A stretch of 38,896 nt of DNA from an uncultured Verrucomicrobiota bacterium (lineage in GTDB: Bacteria > Verrucomicrobiota > Verrucomicrobiia > Opitutales > Opitutaceae). Below, one piece after another: positions 7,914 to 16,402 of the stretch. Below the pieces are notes generated by a model, which was not told the DNA's origin, did not search any database, and saw only the letters and a program-made list of their open reading frames with translations. A program made the translations under genes and the position numbers. How positions within the stretch are numbered: the first letter of the stretch is position 1; each line of letters opens with the position of its first letter. The stretch lies in contig CAIOCT010000122.1 in NCBI GenBank assembly GCA_903856725.1, positions 1 to 38,896 of the forward strand, in the 5' to 3' direction.

Positions 7914-8377
7914 TAGGAAAAGCGGTTTGCCTCGGCGAGGCGGCGCGCACTGCGCAGCCCAGCCAATTCATCGAGCTCATTCTGCGCGGTCCGCTCACTC
8001 GCCCGACGGTAATCGACCCGCGCCTTTTGTTCTAATTGTTCAATGACCTTCACCGCGCGATGCGCTTCGAGATACTGCAGCCGACGGGTTTCCATGTGAG
8101 CCCGAGCCTCAATCACGGCGCGTTCTACCGTCACCTGCTCCGCACAAGCGGCTCGATAAGCCCCCCAAAAAGAAATCTCATCTGCGGCCGAGAATGTCGC
8201 CCGCCGGCCCGTCGAAATAATTTCCTCGAGCCCACGCTGCTGCGCCGCGCCGCGCTGCTGCGCTTCCTCAGCTTGCACATAGCGATGCACCGCGGCCGAA
8301 AAAACTTCGCGAGCCTGGGCTTGGCGATGCGCGCGTAAAACTGCGACTGACCGCAGGGGAAAGAAGAATCTTTTCAT
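7913..8377 (-). CDS. fliJ: Flagellar export protein FliJ
   Basis: This 154-residue protein is predicted almost entirely as antiparallel coiled coil, rich in Arg, Ala, Glu and Gln. That is the signature of FliJ, the stalk that links the FliI hexamer to FlhA and recycles chaperones. It starts with the FliJ-like KRFFFPLRSVAVLRAHRQAQ. It overlaps the fliI stop by 4 bases and shares one base with the next gene. Sequence identity in this family is always low, so the call rests on structure, length and its place directly after fliI. Confidence 0.88.
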   Translation of the reverse strand: MKRFFFPLRSVAVLRAHRQAQAREVFSAAVHRYVQAEEAQQRGAAQQRGLEEIISTGRRATFSAADEISFWGAYRAACAEQVTVERAVIEARAHMETRRLQYLEAHRAVKVIEQLEQKARVDYRRASERTAQNELDELAGLRSARRLAEANRFS

Positions 8378-9699
8378 GGGGTAAGGATCGTTTTGAGTTG
8401 AGTGAAAGTCTGCGCGCGGGGGCTATGTTCATCCACCAGTTGGCGGGTGAACTTCCCCAGCGGTTCCTGCAAAGCGATGGCCTGGTCGAGCGCGAGATTG
8501 CCGCCTTTTTGATACGCCCCAATGGACACGAGGTCCTCATTTTTTCGGTAGAGCGCGAGGTGCTCACGGGCGCGCCCCGCCAATGCCACCTCGGCGGGGG
8601 TGCACACATCACGGGTGAGCCGACTAACGCTCTCTAAAATATCAATCGCCGGATAATGATTAAAATGAGCGAGGGAGCGTGATAGCACCAAATGGCCATC
8701 GAGAATACCGCGAACGGCATCCGCGACCGGTTCGTTCATATCATCGCCTTCCACTAATACGGTGTAGAGTGCGGTGATCGCCCCGACTTCACCGGCGCCG
8801 GAGCGTTCGAGCAGCCGTGGCAGCATGGCAAATACTGAAGGGGTATAACCGCGCGTCGCGGGCGGCTCGCCAATCGCGAGTCCAATCTCACGTTGCGCCA
8901 TCGCAAAACGCGTCACCGAATCCATCATGAGTAAAACATTCTTACCTTGATCACGCCAAGCTTCAGCAATTGCGGTTGCGGTGAAGGCGGCGCGCAACCG
9001 CAGGGGGGCTGGTTGATCCGAGGTCGCCACTACGACCACCGCCCGCTTCATGCCCTCGGGCCCCAAATCTTTTTCTAAAAACTCGCGCACTTCGCGACCA
9101 CGTTCGCCGACCAACGCGACAACCACCACGTCAGCTTCCGACCCGCGGGCAATCATACCCATCAGGGTGGACTTACCGACACCCGAGCCAGCGAATAAAC
9201 CAAGCCGTTGGCCGCGGCCCAGTGGGACAAAGGCATCGATGGCGCGTACGCCCGTTGCAAAAGCGGTTTTAATCCGTTGCCGTCGCAACGGATGGGGCGG
9301 CGTATTGGCCGACGCGGTCTGCGCCGCTACTGGCAGCAGACCCTTGCCATCAAACGGCCGACCGAGTGCATCGAGCACGCGACCGAGCATCTCAGGGCCA
9401 GGTCGAGGTAAAGGCGGGCGCTCGAGGGCCGCTACTTCACAGCCGACATGCAGTCCGCTCGTTTCGCCGAGTGGCATCAACAATACGCGGTGTTCGCGAA
9501 AGCCCACCACTTCAGCTTGCAAAGAAAATTGACCGCGCGGGGAACGCACTAAGCACAGTTCACCTAGCCCCACGTTGGGCCCATCGGATTCGATAATTAG
9601 GCCGGTCACCGCCGTGACGGTTCCCAAACGCTGGACTGTGGGCAGATGCCGCACCTGCGTGCGGATGGCTTCGACGAGAGGAGCAACGGAGGCGTTCAT
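8374..9699 (-). CDS. fliI: Flagellum-specific ATPase FliI
   Basis: FliI is the hexameric ATPase that energises export-substrate unfolding. The 441-residue product matches the family's usual length. Walker A is GSGVGKST at residues 171-178, and the Walker B region LLMMDSVTR has its Asp at 260. The family-specific LGRPFDGKG, GERGREVREF and PATRGYTPSVF stretches are intact. The N-terminal beta-barrel domain and a C-terminal helical domain flank the ATPase core. It overlaps fliH and fliJ by 4 bases each, so H-I-J are likely translationally coupled. Confidence 0.98.
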   Translation of the reverse strand: MNASVAPLVEAIRTQVRHLPTVQRLGTVTAVTGLIIESDGPNVGLGELCLVRSPRGQFSLQAEVVGFREHRVLLMPLGETSGLHVGCEVAALERPPLPRPGPEMLGRVLDALGRPFDGKGLLPVAAQTASANTPPHPLRRQRIKTAFATGVRAIDAFVPLGRGQRLGLFAGSGVGKSTLMGMIARGSEADVVVVALVGERGREVREFLEKDLGPEGMKRAVVVVATSDQPAPLRLRAAFTATAIAEAWRDQGKNVLLMMDSVTRFAMAQREIGLAIGEPPATRGYTPSVFAMLPRLLERSGAGEVGAITALYTVLVEGDDMNEPVADAVRGILDGHLVLSRSLAHFNHYPAIDILESVSRLTRDVCTPAEVALAGRAREHLALYRKNEDLVSIGAYQKGGNLALDQAIALQEPLGKFTRQLVDEHSPRAQTFTQLKTILTP

Positions 9700-10277
9700 G
9701 CGATCGCGAGGGAACGCGCTAGGGCGTCGAGTTTAGTCTGTTGCCGCGCATCCGTCAGCCCAAAGCGACTGCGCACTTGGCAATCACCCGGCGCCAGCGT
9801 TAGGTCGGCCCGAATTTTTAGCCCAGGATAACGCTGCAACCACTCTGGATTAAATTGCGTGAGCAATGTCGCGTCGCGTGGACACAAAATCAGTTCAAGG
9901 TTTTCCCGCTCAGGGAAAAGTTGATCGAGAGATTCCCGACATAACCGATCAATTAAATCCGCCGGCGGCTCAAATCCGGCGAGTAAGTGGCGGGCAAGGT
10001 CCAAGGCAAGCGCGGGCAATTGTTGCTGAAGTTGGGTCAGGAGACCGGCCTCGACTTGAGTGAGTTGCTGCAGGACCCCCTGGCTGAGTTGCGCGACTTC
10101 CGTCCGCATCTCGACCATCTGCTGATCGGCGAGACCGCGCGTAGCATCAACGCCTTGCCGATACGCCTGTTCACCGTGCGCGCTGTATTCTGCTTCGGTG
10201 TACAGGCGACCGACTCGTCCTGGCGTGGTGGTGCCGGTCAAGGGGCGATCAAAGGCGATGAGCTTAGTATGAACCAT
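9696..10277 (-). CDS. fliH: Flagellar assembly protein FliH
   Basis: FliH is the peripheral stalk and regulator of FliI. From the ATG at 10277 the product has 193 residues. It has a variable N-terminus, a Gln-rich helical coiled coil (about 60-105, with QLTQVEAGLLTQLQQQLPAL), and a C-terminal region with ERENLELILCPRDATLLTQF and LAPGDCQVRSRFG. This agrees with the FliH/YscL fold. The frame is open upstream to 10460, but that part lies inside fliG and is not credible. The start is 4 bases past the fliG stop. Confidence 0.9.
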   Translation of the reverse strand: MVHTKLIAFDRPLTGTTTPGRVGRLYTEAEYSAHGEQAYRQGVDATRGLADQQMVEMRTEVAQLSQGVLQQLTQVEAGLLTQLQQQLPALALDLARHLLAGFEPPADLIDRLCRESLDQLFPERENLELILCPRDATLLTQFNPEWLQRYPGLKIRADLTLAPGDCQVRSRFGLTDARQQTKLDALARSLAIA

Positions 10278-10281
10278 GTAC

Positions 10282-11307
10282 TTAAGCGACGAGGCTTTCC
10301 GCGCCCTGCGATTCGAGGGTGATGGTCCCTTCTTCCTCGAGTCGGCGAACGACCTGAATGATTGCATCTTGGGCTGCCTCGACATCCTTGAGACGCACGG
10401 CACCGAGCAAATCGATTTCCTCGCGCAGACTCTCTGCCGCGCGTTTGGAAATGGCCCCATAAATTTTATCGCGGATAGTCTCGCTGGCCGACTTCATCGC
10501 GGTAGCCAAATTAGAAGAGTCAATTTCGCGCATGACGCGCTGCAGATCCGCCGGGGTAACAAGATTAAGATCCTCAAAGCTGAACATTTTCTTACGAATC
10601 GCGGCGCCGAGCTGGGCGTTGCGCTCTTCGAGATGCGCGAGCAGTGTTTTGGAGCTCTCGCGGTCCATTTTCTTGAGTAAATCGGCCACGGACTGGGCGC
10701 CACCACTGCGGTGAAATGCCGGCGGTGCTTTCACGTCGACATGCTTGCGCAGGGCGCGAACCAATTTGGCAACGAGCTCAAGCGAGGTGGATTCAATCGT
10801 CCCAAGACGTTCCACCACTTCTTGACGCAGTTCCGGGGTGAGCAAAGCAAAGACCTCGGTGGATTTATCGGTGCCCAAATAGGAAAGCAAAAAGGCAATT
10901 GTTTGAGGCTGCTCAGACCGAATGAGGTTATAAATTTGGCGACCTTCCATTTCGCGCAGACCCTTGATGACCTCCGACTCAACCATCGCGCCGGCCGGGC
11001 CCACGCGGCCCATGATAGCCGATGCTTTAAAATCACCTTTAGCCAGACCCACGGCCTGTTGCGCGTAAGGCAGTCCGCCTAACGTGGCACTAGCGCTCAC
11101 GACGAGCAGTTCACCAAATTCTTCGATCGCCAATTGTTGCACCGTCTCGGGCACGACCGGAAAGGTCGCCATTTCTCGGCATAATGATTCGGTCGTCGCA
11201 TCGTCGAGTTCTTTAAGGACCTCCGCCGCTGCCACTGGACCAACCACAATTAAAAAGATCGCCAGCTTCTGCTGCCGAGAAAGTTTTGCGTAGTCGATAT
11301 CAGCCAT
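10282..11307 (-). CDS. fliG: Flagellar motor switch protein FliG
   Basis: FliG is the upper C-ring protein that binds FliF and contacts the stator. The 341-residue product has all three domains: N-terminal (LSRQQKLAIFLIVVGPVAAAEVLKELDD), middle with the EHPQTIA-type motif read here as EQPQTIAFLLSYL, and C-terminal with the MFSFEDL motif followed by the charged torque helix (RVMREIDSSNLATAMKSAS, then GAISKRAAESLREEIDLLG). No truncation is seen. It lies 8 bases downstream of fliF and 4 bases before fliH. Confidence 0.98.
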   Translation of the reverse strand: MADIDYAKLSRQQKLAIFLIVVGPVAAAEVLKELDDATTESLCREMATFPVVPETVQQLAIEEFGELLVVSASATLGGLPYAQQAVGLAKGDFKASAIMGRVGPAGAMVESEVIKGLREMEGRQIYNLIRSEQPQTIAFLLSYLGTDKSTEVFALLTPELRQEVVERLGTIESTSLELVAKLVRALRKHVDVKAPPAFHRSGGAQSVADLLKKMDRESSKTLLAHLEERNAQLGAAIRKKMFSFEDLNLVTPADLQRVMREIDSSNLATAMKSASETIRDKIYGAISKRAAESLREEIDLLGAVRLKDVEAAQDAIIQVVRRLEEEGTITLESQGAESLVA

Positions 11308-11315
11308 GACGAGAA

Positions 11316-12935
11316 TTAGTTTTTGCTGTTAACCGCCGGCGTCGCGACCCAATCGCGTAAAGTGGCTCCGATGTTAGCCGGCTTATTGCGAATGAGATTA
11401 TTGAGCATTTCCGGGGTTACTTTGCCGCCGCCGGAAGCCAGCGAGCGTCCTAACGCGGTCGGTGCGAGCGAGAGGACTTCCACGGGGACAGGTTCCGGCT
11501 TTTGTTTTGCGAGCAAGCGGAGGAAGAAACCAAAAATAACGACGGCCAGACCGACAGCGGCCCACCGACTCGCGGCTTCGGTCCAACCCATCCACCGGCT
11601 CTCGGCTTGGATGGCTTCAATTTGGGCCGGTAAACGCTCGACAGATTGGAATGCAACTTCCTGCAAAGAAACCAAGGAATCGATGGACTGCCCCGGCGCT
11701 ACCTTGAGTCCCAAGGCATTGAGCACGATCTGACGGAGCGCGGTCATTTCTTCAGCTGTGCGCTTAGGCGCGGGTGTCGGCGCAACTGGGGTGGCTCCCG
11801 CGACAGCCGTAGCCACCACGGCCGGCCGCGGGGCGATGAATACCGCAGCACTTAAATTTTTCACGGTCCCGGGATTGCGGGTCGTGTTGGTGGTGATGCG
11901 ATTAATTTCGTAACTCGTTGTCCGATTTTTCCGGTTCTGTTCGCTGGTCGAAGACGGTCGAGCTGCGGGTTCAGCCGCGCCGGCTTTTTCTGGGAGATTA
12001 GCACTGACGCCCACGGCGCCACCAGCGGCCCGCTGCTCAGCGGAATTAGTGACATCCTCGGTAATGGTCTGCGAACGGACTACTTGACCTTCGGGATCAT
12101 ATTTTTCCTGCGTGGAAGTCATGGCCTCCGTTTCAATTTCGGCGGACACGCGGACGACCGCGTTGCCCGGCCCAATGACGGCCGCGAGCATGCTTTCCAC
12201 TTTCTTAGAGAGATAATCCTCCACCTGCTGTTTGTAACGCATCTGACTCGAGGCAGTCCCGAGGGCGGGATCTTGTTTTAATTCTTCGGACAGCACGTGG
12301 CCGCGATTGTCGATAACCGCCACCGCGTCAGTTTGTAGACCCTGCACGGCATTAGCGACGAGGTGCCGGATCGCGTTGACCTGTTCTGGCTCGAGGCGGG
12401 TGCCGCCGACATCAACGAACACCGACGCGGAAGGCTTCACCCCTTGGTCGGTCAGCAACAAACGATTCTCGGGTTGAACGATCATAACCCGGGCCGTTCG
12501 AACTCCTTGAAGTTGCGTAATAGTGCGCGCTAACTCGCCCTGAATTGCGCGGAGGTAGTTAGTCCGTTGGACAAAATCGGACAACCCGAACTGGCCTTTA
12601 TCAAAAATCTCAAAACCGACCCCATCGCCGCTCGGCAGGCCTTTTGAAGCGAGATCCATGCGCAGCTTATAAACTTGATCAGACGGCACCATGACGGCGG
12701 AGCCGCCGGAGGTAATTTGATGGGCTACATTAAGAGTCTGCAGATGACTAATCACGGCCGCCGCATCTTTTTCGCTCATGCGTGCGTAGAGCAATTGGTA
12801 GTCGGGACGTCGCGACCAGAGGACGACGGCGAGCAGACCGCCCAGGACGGCGAGGAAGGCAACTATCAGCGAGACGCGCTGGTTGAGGCCGAGTTCACCC
12901 CAGAGGGCGAGAAGGGATTTGGCGAAATTATTCAT
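11316..12935 (-). CDS. fliF: Flagellar MS-ring protein FliF
   Basis: FliF forms the MS ring in the inner membrane. The 539-residue product has a first membrane helix at about 21-41 and YscJ/FliF ring-building motifs (DYQLLYARMSEKDAAAV, GGSAVMVPSDQVYKLRM, NYLRAIQGELARTI). A low-complexity periplasmic region with Thr/Asn/Arg repeats follows, then a second membrane helix at about 457-476. The cytoplasmic tail ends with NLIRNKPANIGATLRDW, the FliG-binding segment. Length and topology are standard. It is followed by fliG after 8 bases. Confidence 0.97.
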   Translation of the reverse strand: MNNFAKSLLALWGELGLNQRVSLIVAFLAVLGGLLAVVLWSRRPDYQLLYARMSEKDAAAVISHLQTLNVAHQITSGGSAVMVPSDQVYKLRMDLASKGLPSGDGVGFEIFDKGQFGLSDFVQRTNYLRAIQGELARTITQLQGVRTARVMIVQPENRLLLTDQGVKPSASVFVDVGGTRLEPEQVNAIRHLVANAVQGLQTDAVAVIDNRGHVLSEELKQDPALGTASSQMRYKQQVEDYLSKKVESMLAAVIGPGNAVVRVSAEIETEAMTSTQEKYDPEGQVVRSQTITEDVTNSAEQRAAGGAVGVSANLPEKAGAAEPAARPSSTSEQNRKNRTTSYEINRITTNTTRNPGTVKNLSAAVFIAPRPAVVATAVAGATPVAPTPAPKRTAEEMTALRQIVLNALGLKVAPGQSIDSLVSLQEVAFQSVERLPAQIEAIQAESRWMGWTEAASRWAAVGLAVVIFGFFLRLLAKQKPEPVPVEVLSLAPTALGRSLASGGGKVTPEMLNNLIRNKPANIGATLRDWVATPAVNSKN

Positions 12936-12954
12936 CGATTAAATTAAACTAGAA

Positions 12955-13293
12955 TTAGACCTGCGTGCGCATGAGTTCTTGGTAGGACTCGATCAGCTTG
13001 TTCCGCACCTCGACCATCAGGGAAAAAGAGACGCCGGCTTCTTGCATCGCGATGACACTTTGGTGCAGTTGATCGCTATCACCAAGGAGGACCTGTTGGG
13101 TAAGCGACTGAGCTTGCGCCTGCTTAGCGTCGACGGTGGCCACGAGGCCATCGAGCATCTGGCCAAAACCCGTAGAAGGAATTGGGCCCGCTGGTGCGAG
13201 CGTCGCGCCCGGTAATTTGGGCAACGGACCATCGAGCTTAGTGAGCGGAGCGGCACTCGCGAAGAGGGAGGAAACTGAGCCAATCGGTGACAT
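12955..13293 (-). CDS. fliE: Flagellar hook-basal body complex protein FliE
   Basis: FliE joins the MS ring to the rod and is among the first exported proteins. The product is 112 residues, near the family length. The conserved C-terminal half is clear: GFGQMLDGLVATVDAKQAQA, LLGDSDQLHQSVIAMQEAG, VSFSLMVEVRNKLIESYQEL. The N-terminal 40 residues are Ala/Pro-rich. It lies between flgC and fliF. Confidence 0.95.
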   Translation of the reverse strand: MSPIGSVSSLFASAAPLTKLDGPLPKLPGATLAPAGPIPSTGFGQMLDGLVATVDAKQAQAQSLTQQVLLGDSDQLHQSVIAMQEAGVSFSLMVEVRNKLIESYQELMRTQV

Positions 13294-13314
13294 CGGATAA
13301 AAAATTGCGGGACG

Positions 13315-13734
13315 TTACTTCCCGATCGCGAGAGTGCGGGCGGCCATTTGCCGGGCATTTTTCACGACCGAAAGATTGGCCTCGTAGGTGCGGGAAGCGG
13401 TAATGAGATCCACCATTTCCTGCGAAAGATTAACATTGGGCATGCTCACCATGCCATCCGCGGAGGCATCGGGATGTTGCGGATTGTAAACTTGTTCACC
13501 TGGGGAGCGATCGGTGGTCACCTGCGCGACCCGTACACTCTGCAAAGCGCTATGAGCAGTCCCTTGGCTCCGCACGAGTTGAGTTTCAAATGAAACGACC
13601 TGCCGCTGATAAGGACCGCCGCTGGCCGTGCGGGTGGTTTGGGCGTTCGCAATATTTTGCGCAACGATATCGAGCCGCGTTTTCTGGGCAGCGAGAGCGT
13701 TAGCACTGAGGTCAATTCCGGAGATTAAATTCAT
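13315..13734 (-). CDS. flgC: Flagellar basal-body rod protein FlgC
   Basis: This is a proximal rod subunit. The 139-residue product carries the N-terminal rod-family helix (LSANALAAQKTRLDIVAQN, then IANAQTTR), the FlgC-type PYQRQVVSFE, and the C-terminal DASADGMVSMPNVNLSQEM followed by VDLITASRTYEANLSV. Rod proteins are exported without a signal peptide, consistent with the N-terminus seen. It lies 22 bases downstream of flgB. Confidence 0.97.
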   Translation of the reverse strand: MNLISGIDLSANALAAQKTRLDIVAQNIANAQTTRTASGGPYQRQVVSFETQLVRSQGTAHSALQSVRVAQVTTDRSPGEQVYNPQHPDASADGMVSMPNVNLSQEMVDLITASRTYEANLSVVKNARQMAARTLAIGK

Positions 13735-13756
13735 AGGAAGGTTCGCGTGAAATTAA

Positions 13757-14170
13757 TCAGCTCGTATGGCCCGTGATCGCCATTTTGAGTTGCTTGATGT
13801 TCTGTGTGATAATTTCTGCGAGGAACTCGTGCTCAACGGCGTTGCGATTCAGCGCGAGCAACTCGTGCTCGATTTCCACCGTATTGCCGTCGGGACGCAG
13901 GGAGCGGGCATGGGGATCCTCCGTCACTTGCGGCGCGAGCGTATCGCCCGACAGCTTGAGTTTGCCGGCGGCCAATTGCGCCTTCAACTGCGTCGTAAAA
14001 TCAGCGGACACATCTACGCGCCGATAGCCAGGCGTCTCCGCATTGGCAATATTAGCGGCCACCGCCTCCTGCCGGACCACCGCGGCATCGAGCAGGCGCC
14101 GAGCGAGGACGTAATTGTCAGATTGAAAGACGGGATCGACCATGGAAGTCCGCGCTAATGCAACCGCCAT
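13757..14170 (-). CDS. flgB: Flagellar basal-body rod protein FlgB
   Basis: This is a proximal rod subunit and the first gene of the operon. The 137-residue product shows RLLDAAVVRQEAVAANIANA, the ETPGYRRVDV motif of rod proteins, and a C-terminal helix ending EIITQNIKQLKMAITGH. The ATG at 14170 has an AGGGGG ribosome-binding-like sequence 5 bases upstream, which favours it over the ATG at 14143. The leader of about 100 bases upstream contains an exact sigma-28 -10 box (see the promoter entry). Confidence 0.96.
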   Translation of the reverse strand: MAVALARTSMVDPVFQSDNYVLARRLLDAAVVRQEAVAANIANAETPGYRRVDVSADFTTQLKAQLAAGKLKLSGDTLAPQVTEDPHARSLRPDGNTVEIEHELLALNRNAVEHEFLAEIITQNIKQLKMAITGHTS

Positions 14171-14275
14171 GCCAGCCCCCTAGTTGGCTTTTTATCAAAC
14201 TGCTGATCAATGAGATAAAAATTATATCGCGGCTTGCTCTATTCGGGCGCGTTCGCGGACCCGGGACTCGCTCGT

Positions 14276-14302
14276 TTATCGGCAATTTTTGCCGAACCAA
14301 TC
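14276..14302 (-). promoter_or_regulatory. Candidate sigma-28 (FliA-type) promoter for the flgB operon
   Basis: Read on the minus strand, GCCGATAA (14276-14283) is an exact match to the sigma-28 -10 consensus. An 11-base spacer separates it from GATTGGTT (14295-14302), which matches the TAAAGTTT -35 at only 4 of 8 positions. The -10 match is unlikely by chance in a 290-bp gap, but the -35 is weak, so this could be a minor or secondary promoter. Confidence 0.45.
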
Positions 14303-14462
14303 ATTATCATTTCACGTGAGCGCTTCACTCCGGCTGATTTGCGCCGATATCACAGCAGCTCATGAGGAAAAATAACTTAGCATTTCAGCCCAGTTCTCCA
14401 GTCATTCACCGCGACTGCCGACTCGACCAGCTTATTCCTCTCGTGCACGCGGCGCCCCGCCT

Positions 14463-15737
14463 ATGAACAACCTTCCTCCTGCGACTGACCAGCCGGCTAT
14501 CCTCGTCGTCGATGATGAACCCTTCGTCCTCGCGGCCTTAAAACAAACGCTCGAGCGTGAAAATTATCACGTTGTGGCCGTCTCGAGTCCACTCAAGGCC
14601 TTAGCCATTCTCGAGGAGCGGCGCTTTGCGGTCATCATCTCCGACCAGCGCATGCCGGAAATGCTGGGTCTCGATTTCCTGGTCGCGAGCAAACGACTCC
14701 AACCGAATACCTCACGCATCCTCATTACGGCAGTCTTATCGCTGCCGACCTTGGTCGACTCGATCAACCAGGGAGAAATTTTCCGTTTTATCGCTAAGCC
14801 TTGGTTGCGCGAAGAACTGACGGCCACGGTACGCAATGCGGCGCATCGCTATGAACTCATTACCCACAATCAGGCGCTCCAAGCAGAAGCGTTGCGTTTG
14901 AATGGTGAACTCCAGGCAGCCAATAGCGCGCTCGAGGCCAAGGTCCAAGATCTCGAGGCCCAGCGGCAACAACTTGATCTGCTCAATCGTGAGCTGGCCA
15001 CCTCCTACGAACATTCACTGGAACTATGCCGCCGCATTCTCACGACCTTTGATCCAGTCCTCGGCGGCCAAGCCAAGACGCTCGTCGAAATCTGCGCCCG
15101 CATGGCCGAAACCGAGCACTTCAATGAACAAGAACGACGCGTGCTGCGCTCCGCTCCCCTACTTTGCGATCTCGGCTTGATCGGTATTCCGCGCGAACTA
15201 TTCCGCGCATTCCGTACTCACCCAGAGCGTTTGTCCGAACGCGAGCGCGCCATGTTGCGCAACCATCCGATTTTCTCGCAAACCCTCGCCACCTTTGTTG
15301 ATAGCCAACCGGCTCTCGGCGAAACCATCCGCGCCCACCACGAACGCTACGATGGTCGTGGTTACCCCGACGGTCTCGCCGGTAATAATATTCCCTGGAC
15401 GGCGCGGTGTCTCGCCGTCGCCGCTGATTTCGTGGAATCAGGCCTGCCCAAACAAGCCGCCCTAGATGCGATTTTGGCTAACTCCGGCCAAGCCTATGAT
15501 CCAGAAGCGGTACGTCTCTTCTTGAAGGTCACCCAACTGGCCCGCCTGCCGCGCCAAGTTCGTGAAATCATGCTCGAAGAACTCGAGTCCGGGATGGTGC
15601 TCGCCAGCGGTATCTACAGTCCGCACGGGCTCCTCCTCATTGGCGAAGGCCAAGCCCTCGGGGCGGCTACCGTCGCGAAAATTCGCAGCCATAATCAAGT
15701 CACTCCCATTCAACAGCGGTTGCTGGTTTATTCTTAA
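14463..15737 (+). CDS. Response regulator with (degenerate) HD-GYP-type output domain
   Basis: The 424-residue protein has a receiver domain (acidic DDE at 17-19, phospho-acceptor Asp61 in SDQRMPEM, Lys112). A Gln/Leu-rich coiled linker follows (about 135-185), then an HD-GYP-like domain (about 195-350). HD-GYP domains hydrolyse cyclic di-GMP. HHERYDGRGYPDG (292-304) and the later Asp322 are kept. The normal HDxGK signature, however, reads CDLGL at 235-239, so the metal-binding His and the Lys are lost. Catalysis is therefore doubtful; it may be a c-di-GMP sensor or scaffold. It is divergent from flgB and followed by cheD, suggesting a motility role. Confidence 0.85.
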   Translation: MNNLPPATDQPAILVVDDEPFVLAALKQTLERENYHVVAVSSPLKALAILEERRFAVIISDQRMPEMLGLDFLVASKRLQPNTSRILITAVLSLPTLVDSINQGEIFRFIAKPWLREELTATVRNAAHRYELITHNQALQAEALRLNGELQAANSALEAKVQDLEAQRQQLDLLNRELATSYEHSLELCRRILTTFDPVLGGQAKTLVEICARMAETEHFNEQERRVLRSAPLLCDLGLIGIPRELFRAFRTHPERLSERERAMLRNHPIFSQTLATFVDSQPALGETIRAHHERYDGRGYPDGLAGNNIPWTARCLAVAADFVESGLPKQAALDAILANSGQAYDPEAVRLFLKVTQLARLPRQVREIMLEELESGMVLASGIYSPHGLLLIGEGQALGAATVAKIRSHNQVTPIQQRLLVYS

Positions 15738-15780
15738 ACCCAACCCTGCGACCACCGCCACTCGCCGAGTTAATTAGCCC

Positions 15781-15803
15781 ATTACCCTGCCACCTCTGGT
15801 AAT
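15781..15803. promoter_or_regulatory. Short inverted repeat upstream of cheD
   Basis: ATTACC (15781-15786) and GGTAAT (15798-15803) form a perfect 6-base inverted repeat separated by 11 bases, 14 bases before the cheD start. It could be a small hairpin in the leader or an operator. It is short enough to be coincidence. Confidence 0.25.
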
Positions 15804-15817
15804 TCGCATTCTCCGCC

Positions 15818-16402
15818 ATGCGCTTTCTCTCACCCACCATCATTGCTGAACCGCGGCCCGTTGCGAGTGCACTCCCTGAGCGGGTGCTGCCTACGTCGAG
15901 CCACATCACGCTGCCACGAATCATCATTGGCATCGGTGAACTCGCTGTCGCCACTGGCCCTCGTTTGATTTTAAGCACCTACGCACTGGGCGCTTGCCTC
16001 GGGGTCATCGCGTACGATCCGCAACTTAAAGTGGGCGGGATTATTCACGTCATGTTGCCCGACTCCACCGTCTCGCGCGATAAAGCCGTTAAACAGCCCG
16101 CAATGTTTGCCGACACCGGTCTACCGCTACTCTTTCGCGAACTGGCGAAACACCAAATCGACCAATCCCGACTCCGGCTGCTCATCGCCGGTGGCGCTGG
16201 CATTATCCGCGGCGCCGACCCCATTAAAATTGGGGCCCGTAATCTTGAGGTGACCCTCGCGTACCTAAAAACTCATGGCCTGAGTGTGAGTCATCAGGAA
16301 ACCGGTGGCTCGATCAATCGTACCGTGCATTTAGATCTCAGCACCGGTGTAGTAGAGTTAAAAACTCCCGAAGGCACGCGGTCTTTTAACCTCGGGGCGT
16401 GA
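15818..16402 (+). CDS. cheD: Chemoreceptor glutamine deamidase CheD
   Basis: CheD deamidates Gln residues in methyl-accepting chemoreceptors and can bind CheC or CheY-P. The 194-residue product has the catalytic Cys60 in LSTYALGACLGVIAYD, His77 in GGIIHVMLP, and a Thr at 54 in the expected place. It also has the GGAGIIRG and KIGARNLEVTLAYLKTHGL stretches and C-terminal GGSINRTVHLDLSTG. An N-terminal extension of about 30 residues precedes the core. No cheA, cheB, cheR or receptor gene lies in this window, so its targets are elsewhere. It is 80 bases downstream of the response regulator gene. Confidence 0.95.
   Translation: MRFLSPTIIAEPRPVASALPERVLPTSSHITLPRIIIGIGELAVATGPRLILSTYALGACLGVIAYDPQLKVGGIIHVMLPDSTVSRDKAVKQPAMFADTGLPLLFRELAKHQIDQSRLRLLIAGGAGIIRGADPIKIGARNLEVTLAYLKTHGLSVSHQETGGSINRTVHLDLSTGVVELKTPEGTRSFNLGA

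Noticed and set aside
10278-10460. N-terminal extension of FliH
   Set aside because: The extension lies entirely inside fliG on the same strand in another frame and has no FliH-like sequence.
14324-14350. Plus-strand sigma-28 promoter for the HD-GYP gene (GCCGATAT at 14343-14350)
   Set aside because: The -10 matches 7 of 8 but the sequence 11 bases upstream matches the -35 at only about 3 of 8, so chance is likely.
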